Below, piece by piece: positions 47,458-57,789 of a stretch of DNA of 64,000 bases (the stretch's first letter is position 1; every line of letters begins with the position of its first letter). Made by a program: the position numbers and the translations under genes. Where the stretch lies: NCBI GenBank assembly GCA_963693305.1, contig OY855905.1:2632201-2696200 (forward strand). Direction: 5' to 3'. The stretch comes from Meandrina meandrites. Its lineage: Eukaryota; Cnidaria; Anthozoa; Scleractinia; Meandrinidae. The notes beneath the pieces are model-generated. The model had not been told where the DNA came from and searched no databases. It saw nothing but the letters and a program-made list of their open reading frames with translations.

Positions 47458-50180
47458 AGGGCAACTCCTCTTTATAAGCCTCATTCACAACAACAAAACA
47501 TATTTAATTCAACCGTAAAACTAACATTAAACTAAGAAATTCACTTTTACATAAGGTTCAAGTGAGTTTTATCTTGTTCTTTCATTTGTGCTAAAGTTGC
47601 AGTCGACAAGATTCACAAAGCAGCCACTATAAGAAAACAATGTTATAACATGTTCAGCTAAGGCCATCCCCATAAAGGTTTCGTTTCCCATTGCCCTCTC
47701 TCTATCGCGAAAGTTGGTCGGTCGGTCGGGTAAAATTGAAAAAAAAAGCCGAGAAAAGAGATATTGAAAAACTAATGAATAAATAATTCCAAGTAAGCCT
47801 TGATTACATCTCCCCGTGACGGTCATTTTCTAAGGAGAGGCTGTCGCTCCAAAAGTGTTCGAAGAAGTCGTCGTTCTGAGGGCTGATTCAGATGTCAATG
47901 AGTCTACACGATGCAAACAAAGCATAATAAGCGTGGAAACACCCGGGAAAAGAGCGCAGCTAATGAATTTGAATTTTTTTAACTTTTCGAAAAGTTGCGT
48001 CGGTCGGGCTTGGAAAACAAAACATTCTATGGGGATGGGCTAAATGACTTTTATACGTGTTTAATTAAACGTTGGTTTGAATGGGGCTAAAAATCAAGTA
48101 AATGTTATCTTGAAAAGAAACTTTACTGAAAGGATGTGACAAATTGGATACAAATCAAAGTGTGAAGCAAAATTCTGGGATTAGGAATAATGAAGATATC
48201 GAAGCGGAATAAGAGAATGGCCTCATTTGGTATCGAAAATCAGATTCAAATACCGCATCAATTCATCGAGATTTATTGAAAAATAGTCGGACTTCGAGTT
48301 AAAAAATGCACAATGGGGCACACTTGATTTAAGTGAATCAACGAAATTATCTGCAGAACTGGAAATTACTTCAAGAAAAAGAGAATGTTCAGAGAGGAGC
48401 ATTTCCCCCATGCATTACTATTTTGACTGCCGCTCGTACCGCGGGCGCAGCCGCAGTATGAAAGGTATTTACTCGCATTTCATTATTCTTAATTCCAGAG
48501 TTCTTGTATTTAATCGGATTAAATGGATTGATATCGACTATATTGAACGTGCGGTATTTTCTAGATTAAACTGCCTCATTCCCGAATAGGCTCCGGGTCT
48601 AAAAGGAAGATTTAAAAATGAGTCGCCTCTCCCAGGCATTTATTTGTGGTATAGTAATCTTAAAGTATAACTGTCGAGAGCAATGAATAAAAACCCTTGC
48701 CTTATGAACATTGGGGCAGAATAAACTGTTCAAATAAACGCCGGGTCCACAAAAACAAGTTTAAAAAGAGGGGGTCGTTTAATTGAGAAAATACGCTAAG
48801 CTCACATACTGGAATCGACAATATAATTTAAGAACCTAGCCGTAAGTATATTGGAGTCACATCTCTTGCTTCCTGCATTGTTTTGGTGTTCGATGGTCGA
48901 GAAACAATATTCTCTCCGTAATGTTGTCAACATGAAACGTGTCATTTCTACAGCTGGGTTTCACCATGTGTGTTTTCACTAGCTTGGATTTTTATGTCAT
49001 TTCAGAGGCAGCATTTTCTTTGTTAAACTCATTAGTGAAAGAGAGGTCTTTTCGTGCACGTAAATGTCTAATGAACATGCTTTTAAGGGGCGTTTTCCAC
49101 ACTTTGAACAGTAGCTAAAGTAGTTCTTTGTTGACAATATGTGCTCGCGTTCCACGTGAATGTACTTGGACAAAAGAGATTCACTATATAAACAGGCGAA
49201 ATTGTAAAGATTAGAAGGTTACACCGAAGGCTACGTCAGGAGAGGAAATGTGGCAAAATAAACTTATGCTGGTTCAGACTACAGTTGAAGATTTTCTGTC
49301 TTGTAGTTTCAGTTAAATCCGTATGGACACTACGATCGCTAGAGAAAAGGGTCAGCTATCGTATTGATAAAAACACTCATAAGTGTACAACAACAGTTCA
49401 GCGGCGATCGTAGCGACAATCATAGCTGAGAGTTTAAGCCTGGTACACATATTATCGATATGATCACTGGGATCGCAGAAAAAAAACAGTTCAGCGATCG
49501 TGGTTTTCGTTTGATCGCTATGATCACTGACCAAGAGAAAATTGTTCGAGACGACCTGGGTCTAGCAATCTTGTTCGGCGCGCTATACTAAAATTCAACC
49601 TGGAGGTATACGGTCCGAAGTATGCCATATTCCTATTATCGCTTTTCTTCAACGTAGAAGACGACGAAGGATACTAAGAAAACATATATTTGTGTTCGGA
49701 AGATCTTTCAAACGAGAAATCAAAGGGCCCCTTCGGCCACGTAGTGTCACGTCACCTTGTGGAGTGTTATTCTGATGACGAAGTAAGGTTAACAACAGTG
49801 TTTGATGTGTGTTAGACACCAGGTAGTGTGCCTCACGAGATTTAGCCAATCAGTGAACTCCATACTTTTCTGACAAGCGCAAAGTATTTACATTTCGTGG
49901 ATTACGAAATTAGCACTTCTACAACTGACCAGAACGAACTTTAGTTAACGACGTTGTGTGACCGCAACCTAAACTGAACTAACTGTAGTTAACGGCGTTG
50001 GTGTAACCACAGCTATTATCTTTTAGATTGTTTATTATTATTATAAAGTTGACAGGCCAAACGCGACTCCTATTGGTCGAATGTCAGTTGTACCTTTGAC
50101 GTTTATAGTCCAGCTCTAACTAGTACATCTTTCAAGGATCTTCCCCCCTTTTTATAAGAAATAACGGAAGGATCGATATC
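47458..50180. other. 3' flank of copy 2, shared with copy 1
   Basis: Aligns with 11012-14030 without the MITE at 13763. Candidate AATAAA at 47778. A CGGTCGG microsatellite remnant at about 47713. No gene seen. Confidence 0.5.
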
Positions 50181-50818
50181 GTTTTTTATTATAATTATGG
50201 GGGAGAGTATTTTACTGGAAACTAAACCACTCGTAGAATTAATACGCCACTCCATCTGGGACCTGAGTAGCGCATTTTCCGTATGGCACGCTTACGAGTG
50301 TCATATCGCTCATTGACGTCACGATTCACAACTTTTCTACTTTGTTGAATGAACTTGGTTTCTTGTGTCGTTTGCTGTTAGCAAGCATCGACAAGCAGGT
50401 TTAATTTGTTTAATTAAGCGCCGAAAAAGAATGAGTTTTCCGAAAAACTTAAGGACGAGAACATGATAATGGAAACCTTGACGAAATTCTTCGCAAGGAA
50501 TTTCACAAAGTGCAAGATGTTGTAAAGAAGAAAACAAAAGCAGTTAAAAGCACTTGGCCGTCAAGACATTGCCGCATCGGAGTCAAAGTCAGTGATGTTT
50601 TTAGTTCTTACGTGTAACGTTTATTTAGTTGACAAGTATTTCATGTATTTTGTTTAATTGGAATTCAGTTAGTGTTTCTATATCCTGGACACGGATGCTT
50701 TGTTATTTTTTATGAAGACGAACGGTGATTTGTAAAACTTGCTCGATTTTTTGAAAATGATAAAATAAAAATCTGCAATATCAACTATATCCGGTCTTCA
50801 TATAATAAAAAAAAAACG
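50181..50818. other. Insert absent from copy 1, no gene seen
   Basis: Start of a roughly 1.3-kb block that separates sequences adjacent in copy 1 (14035/14037). No coding capacity recognised. Confidence 0.4.
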
Positions 50819-50952
50819 TTACACGTTGGCTCAAAGATATGAATTTTATGTTCTCGTGGCAAAAACGATATCACTCGTTCGCTGACCTCACTCGTGAGAT
50901 ATCGTTTTTGGCACTCGAACATTACATTCATATCGTCTTGCCACCGTGTAAT
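50819..50952. mobile_element. Palindromic fold-back element
   Basis: Imperfect arms 50819-50872 and 50898-50952 (TACACGTTGG... and its inverse CCACCGTGTA) around CACTCGTTCGCTGACCTCAC. Same style as 51327-51471. Confidence 0.8.
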
Positions 50953-51136
50953 ATACTCTATTTATTATATAAACTGCAGTGCTTTAGCGAGTGGTAGCAA
51001 ATCGAGAAAAATGGTATCCCACATGTGTGGATAAAAATGATATCCACACGTGTGATATCATTTTTGACCAATCAGCTTGCAGAGTTTGTCATGTTCCAAT
51101 GCTGAATGAGCCAAAGTTAATCGATATTAAGTCGAA

Positions 51137-51292
51137 AAATCTTCGGATCTTCCTCGGCAATCTTCGGCAATCTTCGGAAAATTTCGGAAATTCTCGGAAA
51201 ATGTTCGGAAACATTCGTACAACCTTCGGACAACATTTTGAAAATTTTCGGAAATCTTCGGAAATGGTCGGAAATCTTCGGAAAATCGTCAA
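51137..51292. repeat. Short-period repeat of TCTTCGGAAA units
   Basis: About a dozen imperfect 10-12-base units of (A)ATCTTCGGAAA. The open frames across it follow from the period and are not called. Confidence 0.75.
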
Positions 51293-51326
51293 AAACATCG
51301 TAATTAGTAGGTTTATATAATAAAAA

Positions 51327-51471
51327 GAATAATACATGGTTTCTTGGAGATATGAAATTTATCTTCTCGTGTTCAAATCCGATATCTCACTCGTTCGCTG
51401 CGCTCACTCGTGAGCTATCGATTTGAACACTCGAAGATAAATTTCATATCTCCGCGAAACCATGTATTATC
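51327..51471. mobile_element. Palindromic fold-back element
   Basis: Arms 51327-51392 and 51403-51471 (AATACATGGTTTC... and GAAACCATGTATT) with the centre ACTCGTTCGCTGCGCTCACT. It ends where similarity to the copy 1 flank resumes (51481). Confidence 0.82.
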
Positions 51472-51480
51472 CTCTATATA

Positions 51481-51800
51481 GTTTTCTCAGCAAAAGTTGC
51501 TTTTCTATAACATACCACTTGCTTATTAGAACATTCTTCACATTAGGCACGGCAATATTCTCTTTTGCGTTTTGTTTTCTTTTAGTAAGGCCGATATTCT
51601 TTCCTCAAACTTTACCTCGGAGATGGTTTTTTCCCGGTTACTTGGATAACCTCTGGCACGCAGTCCAAGTTTGTCTGATATGGCAATTTTTAATAAAAAT
51701 GGACAATTATTTTTAGATTTTCTTCGACACAAATATATATTTTGACTGTTCAAAACTGAGTTAAAGTCCGTGACAAAGTCCCTTTGATAAATTCGTTTTT
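51481..51800. other. Distal end of the paralogous segment
   Basis: 51481-51665 matches 14037-14225 and 51690-51800 matches 15530-15640, so copy 2 lacks the roughly 1.3 kb lying between them in copy 1. No gene. Confidence 0.6.
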
Positions 51801-52259
51801 ATGTAGATGCCTACGAAAACCTTTAATTGTTAGCCGGCAGTTGTTTACCGGAAGACAACCCAGATTAAAAGTGAGATAACCAAGATGGAATAATTTGGCT
51901 ACTAGAGTGGCGATTTATTGACTAAAATAACTTTAGTGACAGCTTAATTACTAAAAACACGACGGATCGTTAGCGATCGTCAGGATCCCAGATTGAAAAG
52001 GTAAACAAATGACGTTTAAGACGTCATACATTAAAGCTTGAAAGAATAGATTAAATGCTAGCATAATACTGAGGAACAAGCCCCTGTTTGATTTCCCCAT
52101 AATAGAAAGATAATGAGCAAAAACGAACTTCATTAGATGAAATCAAGTGTAGTCATAGCAAGCTACTGCCGGGGGAACAAGCCCCTGCTTAACTTCCCGC
52201 CGCGTAGCAGAGATAATAGGGAGCTTAAGATCCGAGACGCGACGGTTCTAAGACGCGAC
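51801..52259. other. Intergenic, probable transposon debris
   Basis: The near-repeat GGAACAAGCCCCTG occurs twice (52074 and 52165). GAGACGCGACGG and AAGACGCGACCGG at 52230-52262 look like a repeat boundary. No coding region. Confidence 0.35.
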
Positions 52260-52391
52260 CGGAAGTTATGGGTAGCCAGGTTTTGGCTATCCATTCCAAA
52301 GCATTGCTAAAAGATTCAAAAATGCTACAGCTCGTTGAACACCCCATCGTCAAAGCCTTATCATGATAATAACAATTATCCCATCTCATTC
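52260..52391 (-). mobile_element. DIRS element, 3' remnant: RT core
   Basis: On the minus strand it encodes YYHDKALTMGC and FESFSNALEWIA, the DIRS-type RT motif. It continues directly from 56852-56900 (IPIHPADFELLG) once the copia element and one copy of CATTC are disregarded. It ends abruptly near 52260. No tyrosine recombinase is left. Confidence 0.75.
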
Positions 52392-52538
52392 TGTTTCGTT
52401 CATGACGGGGGGAGGATTGTTCGGATTTTCGGATCAATAGATCAAACACGCCACGCCATGTTTTCACTTCAAGGAACAACAACATCCGGGACTTTATTGA
52501 CGTCAGATCTTATACATATTAATGAGATCATCCTAACA
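52392..52538 (-). repeat. 3' LTR of copia element
   Basis: 147 bp, minus-strand start TGTTAGGATG and end ACGAAACA. Identical to 56700-56846. Confidence 0.93.
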
Positions 52539-52697
52539 CCCCCACTTGATCTCTTTCTATGTATGTTCTAAAATCACATGAACATGGTCATATTGCTAAA
52601 ATATAAACATACAGCTTACTATCAGTTGACAAATAAGTAAAACTATAACAAATTATAGAACTCTTGTACACTACTTCTATATTAAAACTCAAATGTC

Positions 52698-55600
52698 TTA
52701 AGAACCAAAAATATAACTCTTGAATTTTTGCAACTTAATCTTTGTAACTGGTTTGGTCATGACATCAGCAACCATATCGGCGGTGGGACAATACTTAATG
52801 ATTACTTTGCCTGCATTCTGCACGTTGCGAATAAAATGGTATCGCACATCAATATGTTTGGATCTCTGTCGATTGACTGGATTCATGGACAAGGCGATTG
52901 TACCCTGATTATCCTCAAAGATCAAAACAGGATCATTTACCTCACCAACATCATTCACTATCTGAATGAGATACATGCCCTCCTGAACTGCTGCTGCCAG
53001 GGCAATGTACTCAGCTTCGCAAGATGAAAGAGCCACTGTTGGCTGCTTTCTCGACTTCCAAGAGATAAGTGGACCAGCTTTATTCAAACGGAAGCAGTAC
53101 CCACTGATGCTGCGTCTGTCATCTGTAGATGATGTCCAATCAGCATCACTATAGCCTATCAGTGTAAGACCATCGTCACATTTCCTATAGCACAGTTCAA
53201 AGTCAAGGGTCCCCTTTAAGTACCGCAGTACATGTTTCACTGCTACCCAGTGTTCCTTTGTGGGATTAGTTAGAAACTGAGACAATTTAGTAACAACCCA
53301 GCATATGTCTGGTCTGGTGCATGTCATAGCATATACCAAGCTACCCACTGCTTCACGGTATCGCCTTGGATCAACAGGGTTTTCACTGCCAAACTCAAAC
53401 TTCTGCTCAGAAGGTGTAGGTTTTGGTTTACAATCAGACATCTCAAATCTCTCAAGCACCTTACTGATATACCTCTTCTGGTCCATTTTTACAAAGCCAT
53501 CACCTTGCTCAAAGTGAATACCCAAGAAATATGAAAGTCTACCCAGATCTTTCATATGAAACCTCTTGTTCAACATCTCTTTAGTTTTAGACAATAACAC
53601 CATGTCGCTTGCTGCTATAATTATGTCGTCCACCCAGACAAGCATAGCAACAAGTCCACTTCCAACCTGTTTGGTGTACACACAATTGTCAACAGGCCTT
53701 TGTACAAAATCATTCTCTAGCAAGAAACAGTGTAGTACATGGTTCCAATTCCTACCCGACTGCTTCAATCCATACAGAGATTTGTTCAACTTATACACAA
53801 GTTTCCCTTCACTCCCTGGGGGAACTTCAAAGCCCTCGGCTTGATCCATATAGATCTCACAATCAATAGGGGCATTGAGATATGCAGTCTTCACATCCAT
53901 CTGATGCAAAATCAAATCGTGTTGTGCTGCCATTTGCATTAGCACACGCACTGATGTGAGATTAGCTGTTGGTGCAAACGTCTCCTGATAATCAACACCT
54001 CTCACTTGACTGTAACCCTTAGCAACATACCTTGCTTTGAAAGTTTTAGCACCATTGGAACTTTCTTTGATAGTGTACACCCAACGGCCCCCCACTGAAT
54101 TTTTGCCCTCTGGCAAAGTAGACAAAGTAAATTTGTTATTCTCAGTTAGAGAATTCATCTCTTCCTTCATTGCTGCCTCCCAATTACTAGACTCAGGTGA
54201 TTCCATAGCCTCTTGGTAAGTTTGAGAGAAAGCAGAAAATTTGTAACAGTAATCTACACTTGTCAGTACCTGATCACTATCCTTCATGTCAGTGACATAA
54301 TCTCTCAGGTAAGCTGGGGGTCTTCTCTCCCTCGTGGAGCGTCTCACACTTTCATTGCGAGGTTGTGAAGAAGGACTAGATTCATTCTCAGCCTTATGTC
54401 CTTCAGCAAGTTCATCCGGACCCTCTCCGGACCTGTCAACATCAGATTCACTACAAGTATCAGAGTTAGTATTGTGCCGTGATGGCATGAAATCATCATC
54501 ACCCAGTGGACTTTCAGTTTGGGTCTGTCGCTCAACATGTACCCCTCTCCTAGGGAACTTCACCACCCTGTACTTCATGATCTTGCCCGTCTCTGGGATT
54601 AACACCAGATAGGCAGGACTCCCTTTATCATACCCAAGGAAAATCCCTTTGGTGCACCTGGGATCCAACTTCTTCTTATTCTGCTTATATGCATAGCATT
54701 CAGATCCAAAAACTCTCATGTTTGACAAATTTGGCTTCTTGCCAGTGATAGCAAAGTACGCAGTTTGCTTAAGGCGGTTGTTAAAGCACCGATTGCGAAT
54801 GTACGCAGCTGCCATTACCGCGTAGGGCCAAAACCCTTTGCCCAGATTGGTTTGCAGGAGTAAACACCTTCCCATCTCAAACAAAGTTCTCCAGTGTCGC
54901 TCTGCCGTCCCATTTTGGTGAGGAGAATGGGGTGCAGACATTTCATGCTTTATCTTATTTTTCTCCAGCAGAGATTTAAATTCCTGAGAAATAAATTCAC
55001 CACCATTATCCGATCTAATACATTTGACCTCACCGTATGGTGCTGTGTCTGCTAAAAACTTCTTTGTTGCAATTACAGTGTCACTCTTGCGCTTCAGAAA
55101 ATATACAAAAATTGCTCCTGAATAGTCATCTGTAAAAGCTATGGAATATCTGAAACCCTCTCTAGAAGCTGGATCGATAGGTCCAGCCAAATCCGTATGA
55201 ACTAATTCTAATGGTGCAGTAGCACGAGCATCAGGATTCCTATTCCTACTTTGGGTCATTTTTCCTTCAATACAAACATTACAATCTTGGGGTTTACTGG
55301 AACTACTATCACTTACTTTCATACCTTCCACTACATCTTTTAGTTTCAAGATGTCCTCGTAATTACAGTGCCCTAGTATTTCATGCCAACCCTTCAGGTC
55401 ACATGTATAATTAACAGAGTCAGAGTCATTCTTGTCGAAGGTACAAAGATAGTACAGTCTACAATGCTTCTCTATGTTAAACTTGGTACCATCCTTGTAA
55501 ACTAATTCAGCAGAATCAGGATTGAAAGTCACTGAAGCACCTCTTTCAGTCGCAGCTTGCACTGAAAATATGTTCTGCGGGTATGCAGGAATGTATAACG

Positions 55601-56711
55601 CATTCTTCAGTGTTGCACTGACATACCTTCCAGTGGTATCCATGATGGTTATCTCAACATCTCCCCTCTTGAGTGCCACGTTGTTGGATCGTGTCCCATC
55701 TGCTAGCTCGATGTAGTGCTTTTCTGGTGTGAACTTGTCATCAAATTTGCCGAATTTGGACTCGTCATTGATGATGTGAGTGGTCGCACCGCAATCTACC
55801 AGTAAGGCATTTGGTTTCCCAGTAGTGTTCCCATTTACATAGGCATTGGTCTCAAATGCAAATGAATGCTCCATTTCCTCATCAGAATCCTCCAAAGTCT
55901 CAGAAGCCTGACTGACTTTGTCGGTCTTATTCTTTCTTTTGCGTCGACATGTTCTGTCACTGTGTGATGAATTATGGCATGTGTTGCACCAGTGCCCCCG
56001 TCCGTTCTTGCCCTTGTCTTTACTACCACAGAAACGGGCAATGTGCCCTGGCTGGCCACATTGAAAACAGGTGATATTCGGCTGGGATTCTTGCTTGTGT
56101 TCAGTTTTCATAACTGAGTGATTTCCCGTCGCTATACTGGCTCGCTCTGTGTCTTCGAAGCTTCGTAAGGCGACTTTAAATTCGCCAAATGTTTGTTCTT
56201 TCTCGCTCTGAGTAATAACGACAACAAACGGCCTGTATTCTTCTGGTAGGCCTTTCAGTACCATCGCTATGAGAAGGCTATCCGTCACGGTTTCACCGGC
56301 ATTTTTAAGAGCTGTTGCCGCAGTCTCTGCTCGTATGACATAGTCTGTCACTGTCTCGTGTGCTGATTTAACAAGCGACGTCAGTTCCGTGTACAACGAG
56401 ATCACTCTCGGCTTGCCTGTACCAGCGTAGTGTGCTCTTAAAATCTTTAATGCTTTCCTCCCGTCATCCTGTGCATCTCTCATTACAAGGGAAAGGCTTT
56501 TATCGTCTAGAAATTGTATTAACTCCGCGAAAGCTTCTTCATTCTTGGCTGCATTAATGTCCTCATATTCAGCCGTAGTGATCGTATCCTTCAACTTTTG
56601 CAATCGCATGTATCCGAGAAACTTGACTTCCCATTGCTCATATTTCCGTTCATCCCCATCGAAGAGTAGTCTCCCGTACCTTGACCTGGGCCCATAACCT
56701 GTTTCGTTCAT
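52698..56711 (-). CDS. Ty1/copia Gag-Pol polyprotein
   Basis: 1337 codons without a break. Gag with UBN2-like helices (residues about 20-190), CCHC knuckle CFQCGQPGHIARFC (215-228) and a second WCNTCHNSSHSDRTC, protease DCGATTH (306-312), integrase HHCC (443-483), then D in HTDLAG (about 506), D in RSDNGG (about 568) and E in GTAERH (about 604). RT follows with YGLKQS and WVDDIII (about 1023), then RNase H GYSDADW. PR-IN-RT-RH order defines Ty1/copia. The Met lies inside the 5' LTR (ATGAACGAAACA spans the LTR edge), so the frame begins upstream of the primer-binding site. Confidence 0.95.
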   Translation of the reverse strand: MNETGYGPRSRYGRLLFDGDERKYEQWEVKFLGYMRLQKLKDTITTAEYEDINAAKNEEAFAELIQFLDDKSLSLVMRDAQDDGRKALKILRAHYAGTGKPRVISLYTELTSLVKSAHETVTDYVIRAETAATALKNAGETVTDSLLIAMVLKGLPEEYRPFVVVITQSEKEQTFGEFKVALRSFEDTERASIATGNHSVMKTEHKQESQPNITCFQCGQPGHIARFCGSKDKGKNGRGHWCNTCHNSSHSDRTCRRKRKNKTDKVSQASETLEDSDEEMEHSFAFETNAYVNGNTTGKPNALLVDCGATTHIINDESKFGKFDDKFTPEKHYIELADGTRSNNVALKRGDVEITIMDTTGRYVSATLKNALYIPAYPQNIFSVQAATERGASVTFNPDSAELVYKDGTKFNIEKHCRLYYLCTFDKNDSDSVNYTCDLKGWHEILGHCNYEDILKLKDVVEGMKVSDSSSSKPQDCNVCIEGKMTQSRNRNPDARATAPLELVHTDLAGPIDPASREGFRYSIAFTDDYSGAIFVYFLKRKSDTVIATKKFLADTAPYGEVKCIRSDNGGEFISQEFKSLLEKNKIKHEMSAPHSPHQNGTAERHWRTLFEMGRCLLLQTNLGKGFWPYAVMAAAYIRNRCFNNRLKQTAYFAITGKKPNLSNMRVFGSECYAYKQNKKKLDPRCTKGIFLGYDKGSPAYLVLIPETGKIMKYRVVKFPRRGVHVERQTQTESPLGDDDFMPSRHNTNSDTCSESDVDRSGEGPDELAEGHKAENESSPSSQPRNESVRRSTRERRPPAYLRDYVTDMKDSDQVLTSVDYCYKFSAFSQTYQEAMESPESSNWEAAMKEEMNSLTENNKFTLSTLPEGKNSVGGRWVYTIKESSNGAKTFKARYVAKGYSQVRGVDYQETFAPTANLTSVRVLMQMAAQHDLILHQMDVKTAYLNAPIDCEIYMDQAEGFEVPPGSEGKLVYKLNKSLYGLKQSGRNWNHVLHCFLLENDFVQRPVDNCVYTKQVGSGLVAMLVWVDDIIIAASDMVLLSKTKEMLNKRFHMKDLGRLSYFLGIHFEQGDGFVKMDQKRYISKVLERFEMSDCKPKPTPSEQKFEFGSENPVDPRRYREAVGSLVYAMTCTRPDICWVVTKLSQFLTNPTKEHWVAVKHVLRYLKGTLDFELCYRKCDDGLTLIGYSDADWTSSTDDRRSISGYCFRLNKAGPLISWKSRKQPTVALSSCEAEYIALAAAVQEGMYLIQIVNDVGEVNDPVLIFEDNQGTIALSMNPVNRQRSKHIDVRYHFIRNVQNAGKVIIKYCPTADMVADVMTKPVTKIKLQKFKSYIFGS

Positions 56712-56846
56712 GACGGGGGGAGGATTGTTCGGATTTTCGGATCAATAGATCAAACACGCCACGCCATGTTTTCACTTCAAGGAACAACAACATCCGGGAC
56801 TTTATTGACGTCAGATCTTATACATATTAATGAGATCATCCTAACA
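56700..56846 (-). repeat. 5' LTR of copia element
   Basis: 147 bp, identical to 52392-52538. Contains the predicted polyprotein start codon at its end. Confidence 0.93.
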
Positions 56847-56851
56847 CATTC

Positions 56852-57671
56852 CAAGCAATTCGAAGTCTGCGGGATGAATTGGAATAATACGAAAGGCCGA
56901 CTTAAGTGCTGATCATACGGAATTCAGAGGGAACTTTTTTCGGAACGATGCCAAGGGGTGAACACCTGAAGTTTTTAAATGGGTGGCGAATAAAAGGTCC
57001 CGCGATCCGACCAGCTTCAAGCTCTTTCTTAAGTTTAAGGGAAACAATCTGCGGGTTTTCCAAAGCGCTTTTTAGATTGGGTGATTCAAATGGCTTTCTG
57101 TCGCCATAAAATTGAATAGAAAATCCGAAACGAAAGCATTTTAACAAAGCAGAGAACAAATGTGCGGGGTAATCAGCGAGAAAAAATTCCAATCTATCCA
57201 CTTTTACCGGCGTTACTGGTTTGTGGCTTGGGCCGGTCAGCTTGTTCGCCAGCGGGACATGCTTTAGATTTCCCGCGATACTGAGTTGGGCACTGGCTGG
57301 CCGGGTGACGGCACCAACACTTGAAACAGACATGTTCGAATTTGCAGCCCGAACAGGTTTTACCCCCGTGAAATGCCCAGCAAGTTCCTTTGGGAAACTG
57401 CTGCCGAACACGATTTGGTGTTTTGTCGCGATCGCTGTTGGCAAAGGCTTTTTGACCGTTATAAATAAATAAATAAATCAACTATGTTTAACGAGGGTAG
57501 CACATAACAGTCTCGCGACTGACAAACCTGTGGCCCTAGAATTCCCGATCGAATTGGAATTTGGAAGTGTTGCGCGTGGATATCATCGTTTGGAAGCAAA
57601 GTTCCCAGTGAATATGATCCCACAGGAAAAGGTTTGGGTCAGATTGCCTTAGAAAACGGAACTGCTCGTCA
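56852..57671 (-). pseudogene. DIRS element remnant: gag C-terminus and RT start
   Basis: Minus strand. 57671-57530 continues gag (YDEQFRFLRQ). 57481-57194 has a Cys/His cluster (CWAF...CSGCKFEHVCFKC...HP...C). 57444-56902 in another frame has NLKSALENPQIV, AGRIAGPF and FRCSPLGIVPKK, the DIRS RT N-terminus. Between FRMIS (about 56905) and IPIHPADFELLG, roughly 60 residues expected in the family are missing, so an internal deletion lies here. Stops and frame changes mark it as dead. Confidence 0.8.
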
Positions 57672-57789
57672 TACTACCGAATTAGGTAGACTGTTTATTC
57701 GGAGACGCGCGAAACAGTTGCCGTTGGCGAGACTCGTCTTTGAATAAAACCCACGCGATTTACAACTAACGCCACATAGGTATGCGCAC

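Larger units (their letters stand above)
52392..56846 (-). mobile_element. Ty1/copia LTR retrotransposon, apparently young
   Basis: 4455 bp. LTRs of 147 bp at both ends are identical by direct reading. Target duplication CATTC (52387-52391 and 56847-56851). Polypurine tract AAGTGGGGG (minus strand, next to 52539) and primer-binding-like GGTTATGGGCCCAG (minus, about 56686-56699). One intact polyprotein frame. It is inserted in a DIRS RT region. Confidence 0.95.

Noticed and set aside
51000..51330. 109-codon frame at 50991-51320 as a gene
   Set aside because: It translates a TCTTCGGAAA short repeat and is matched by an equally open frame on the other strand.
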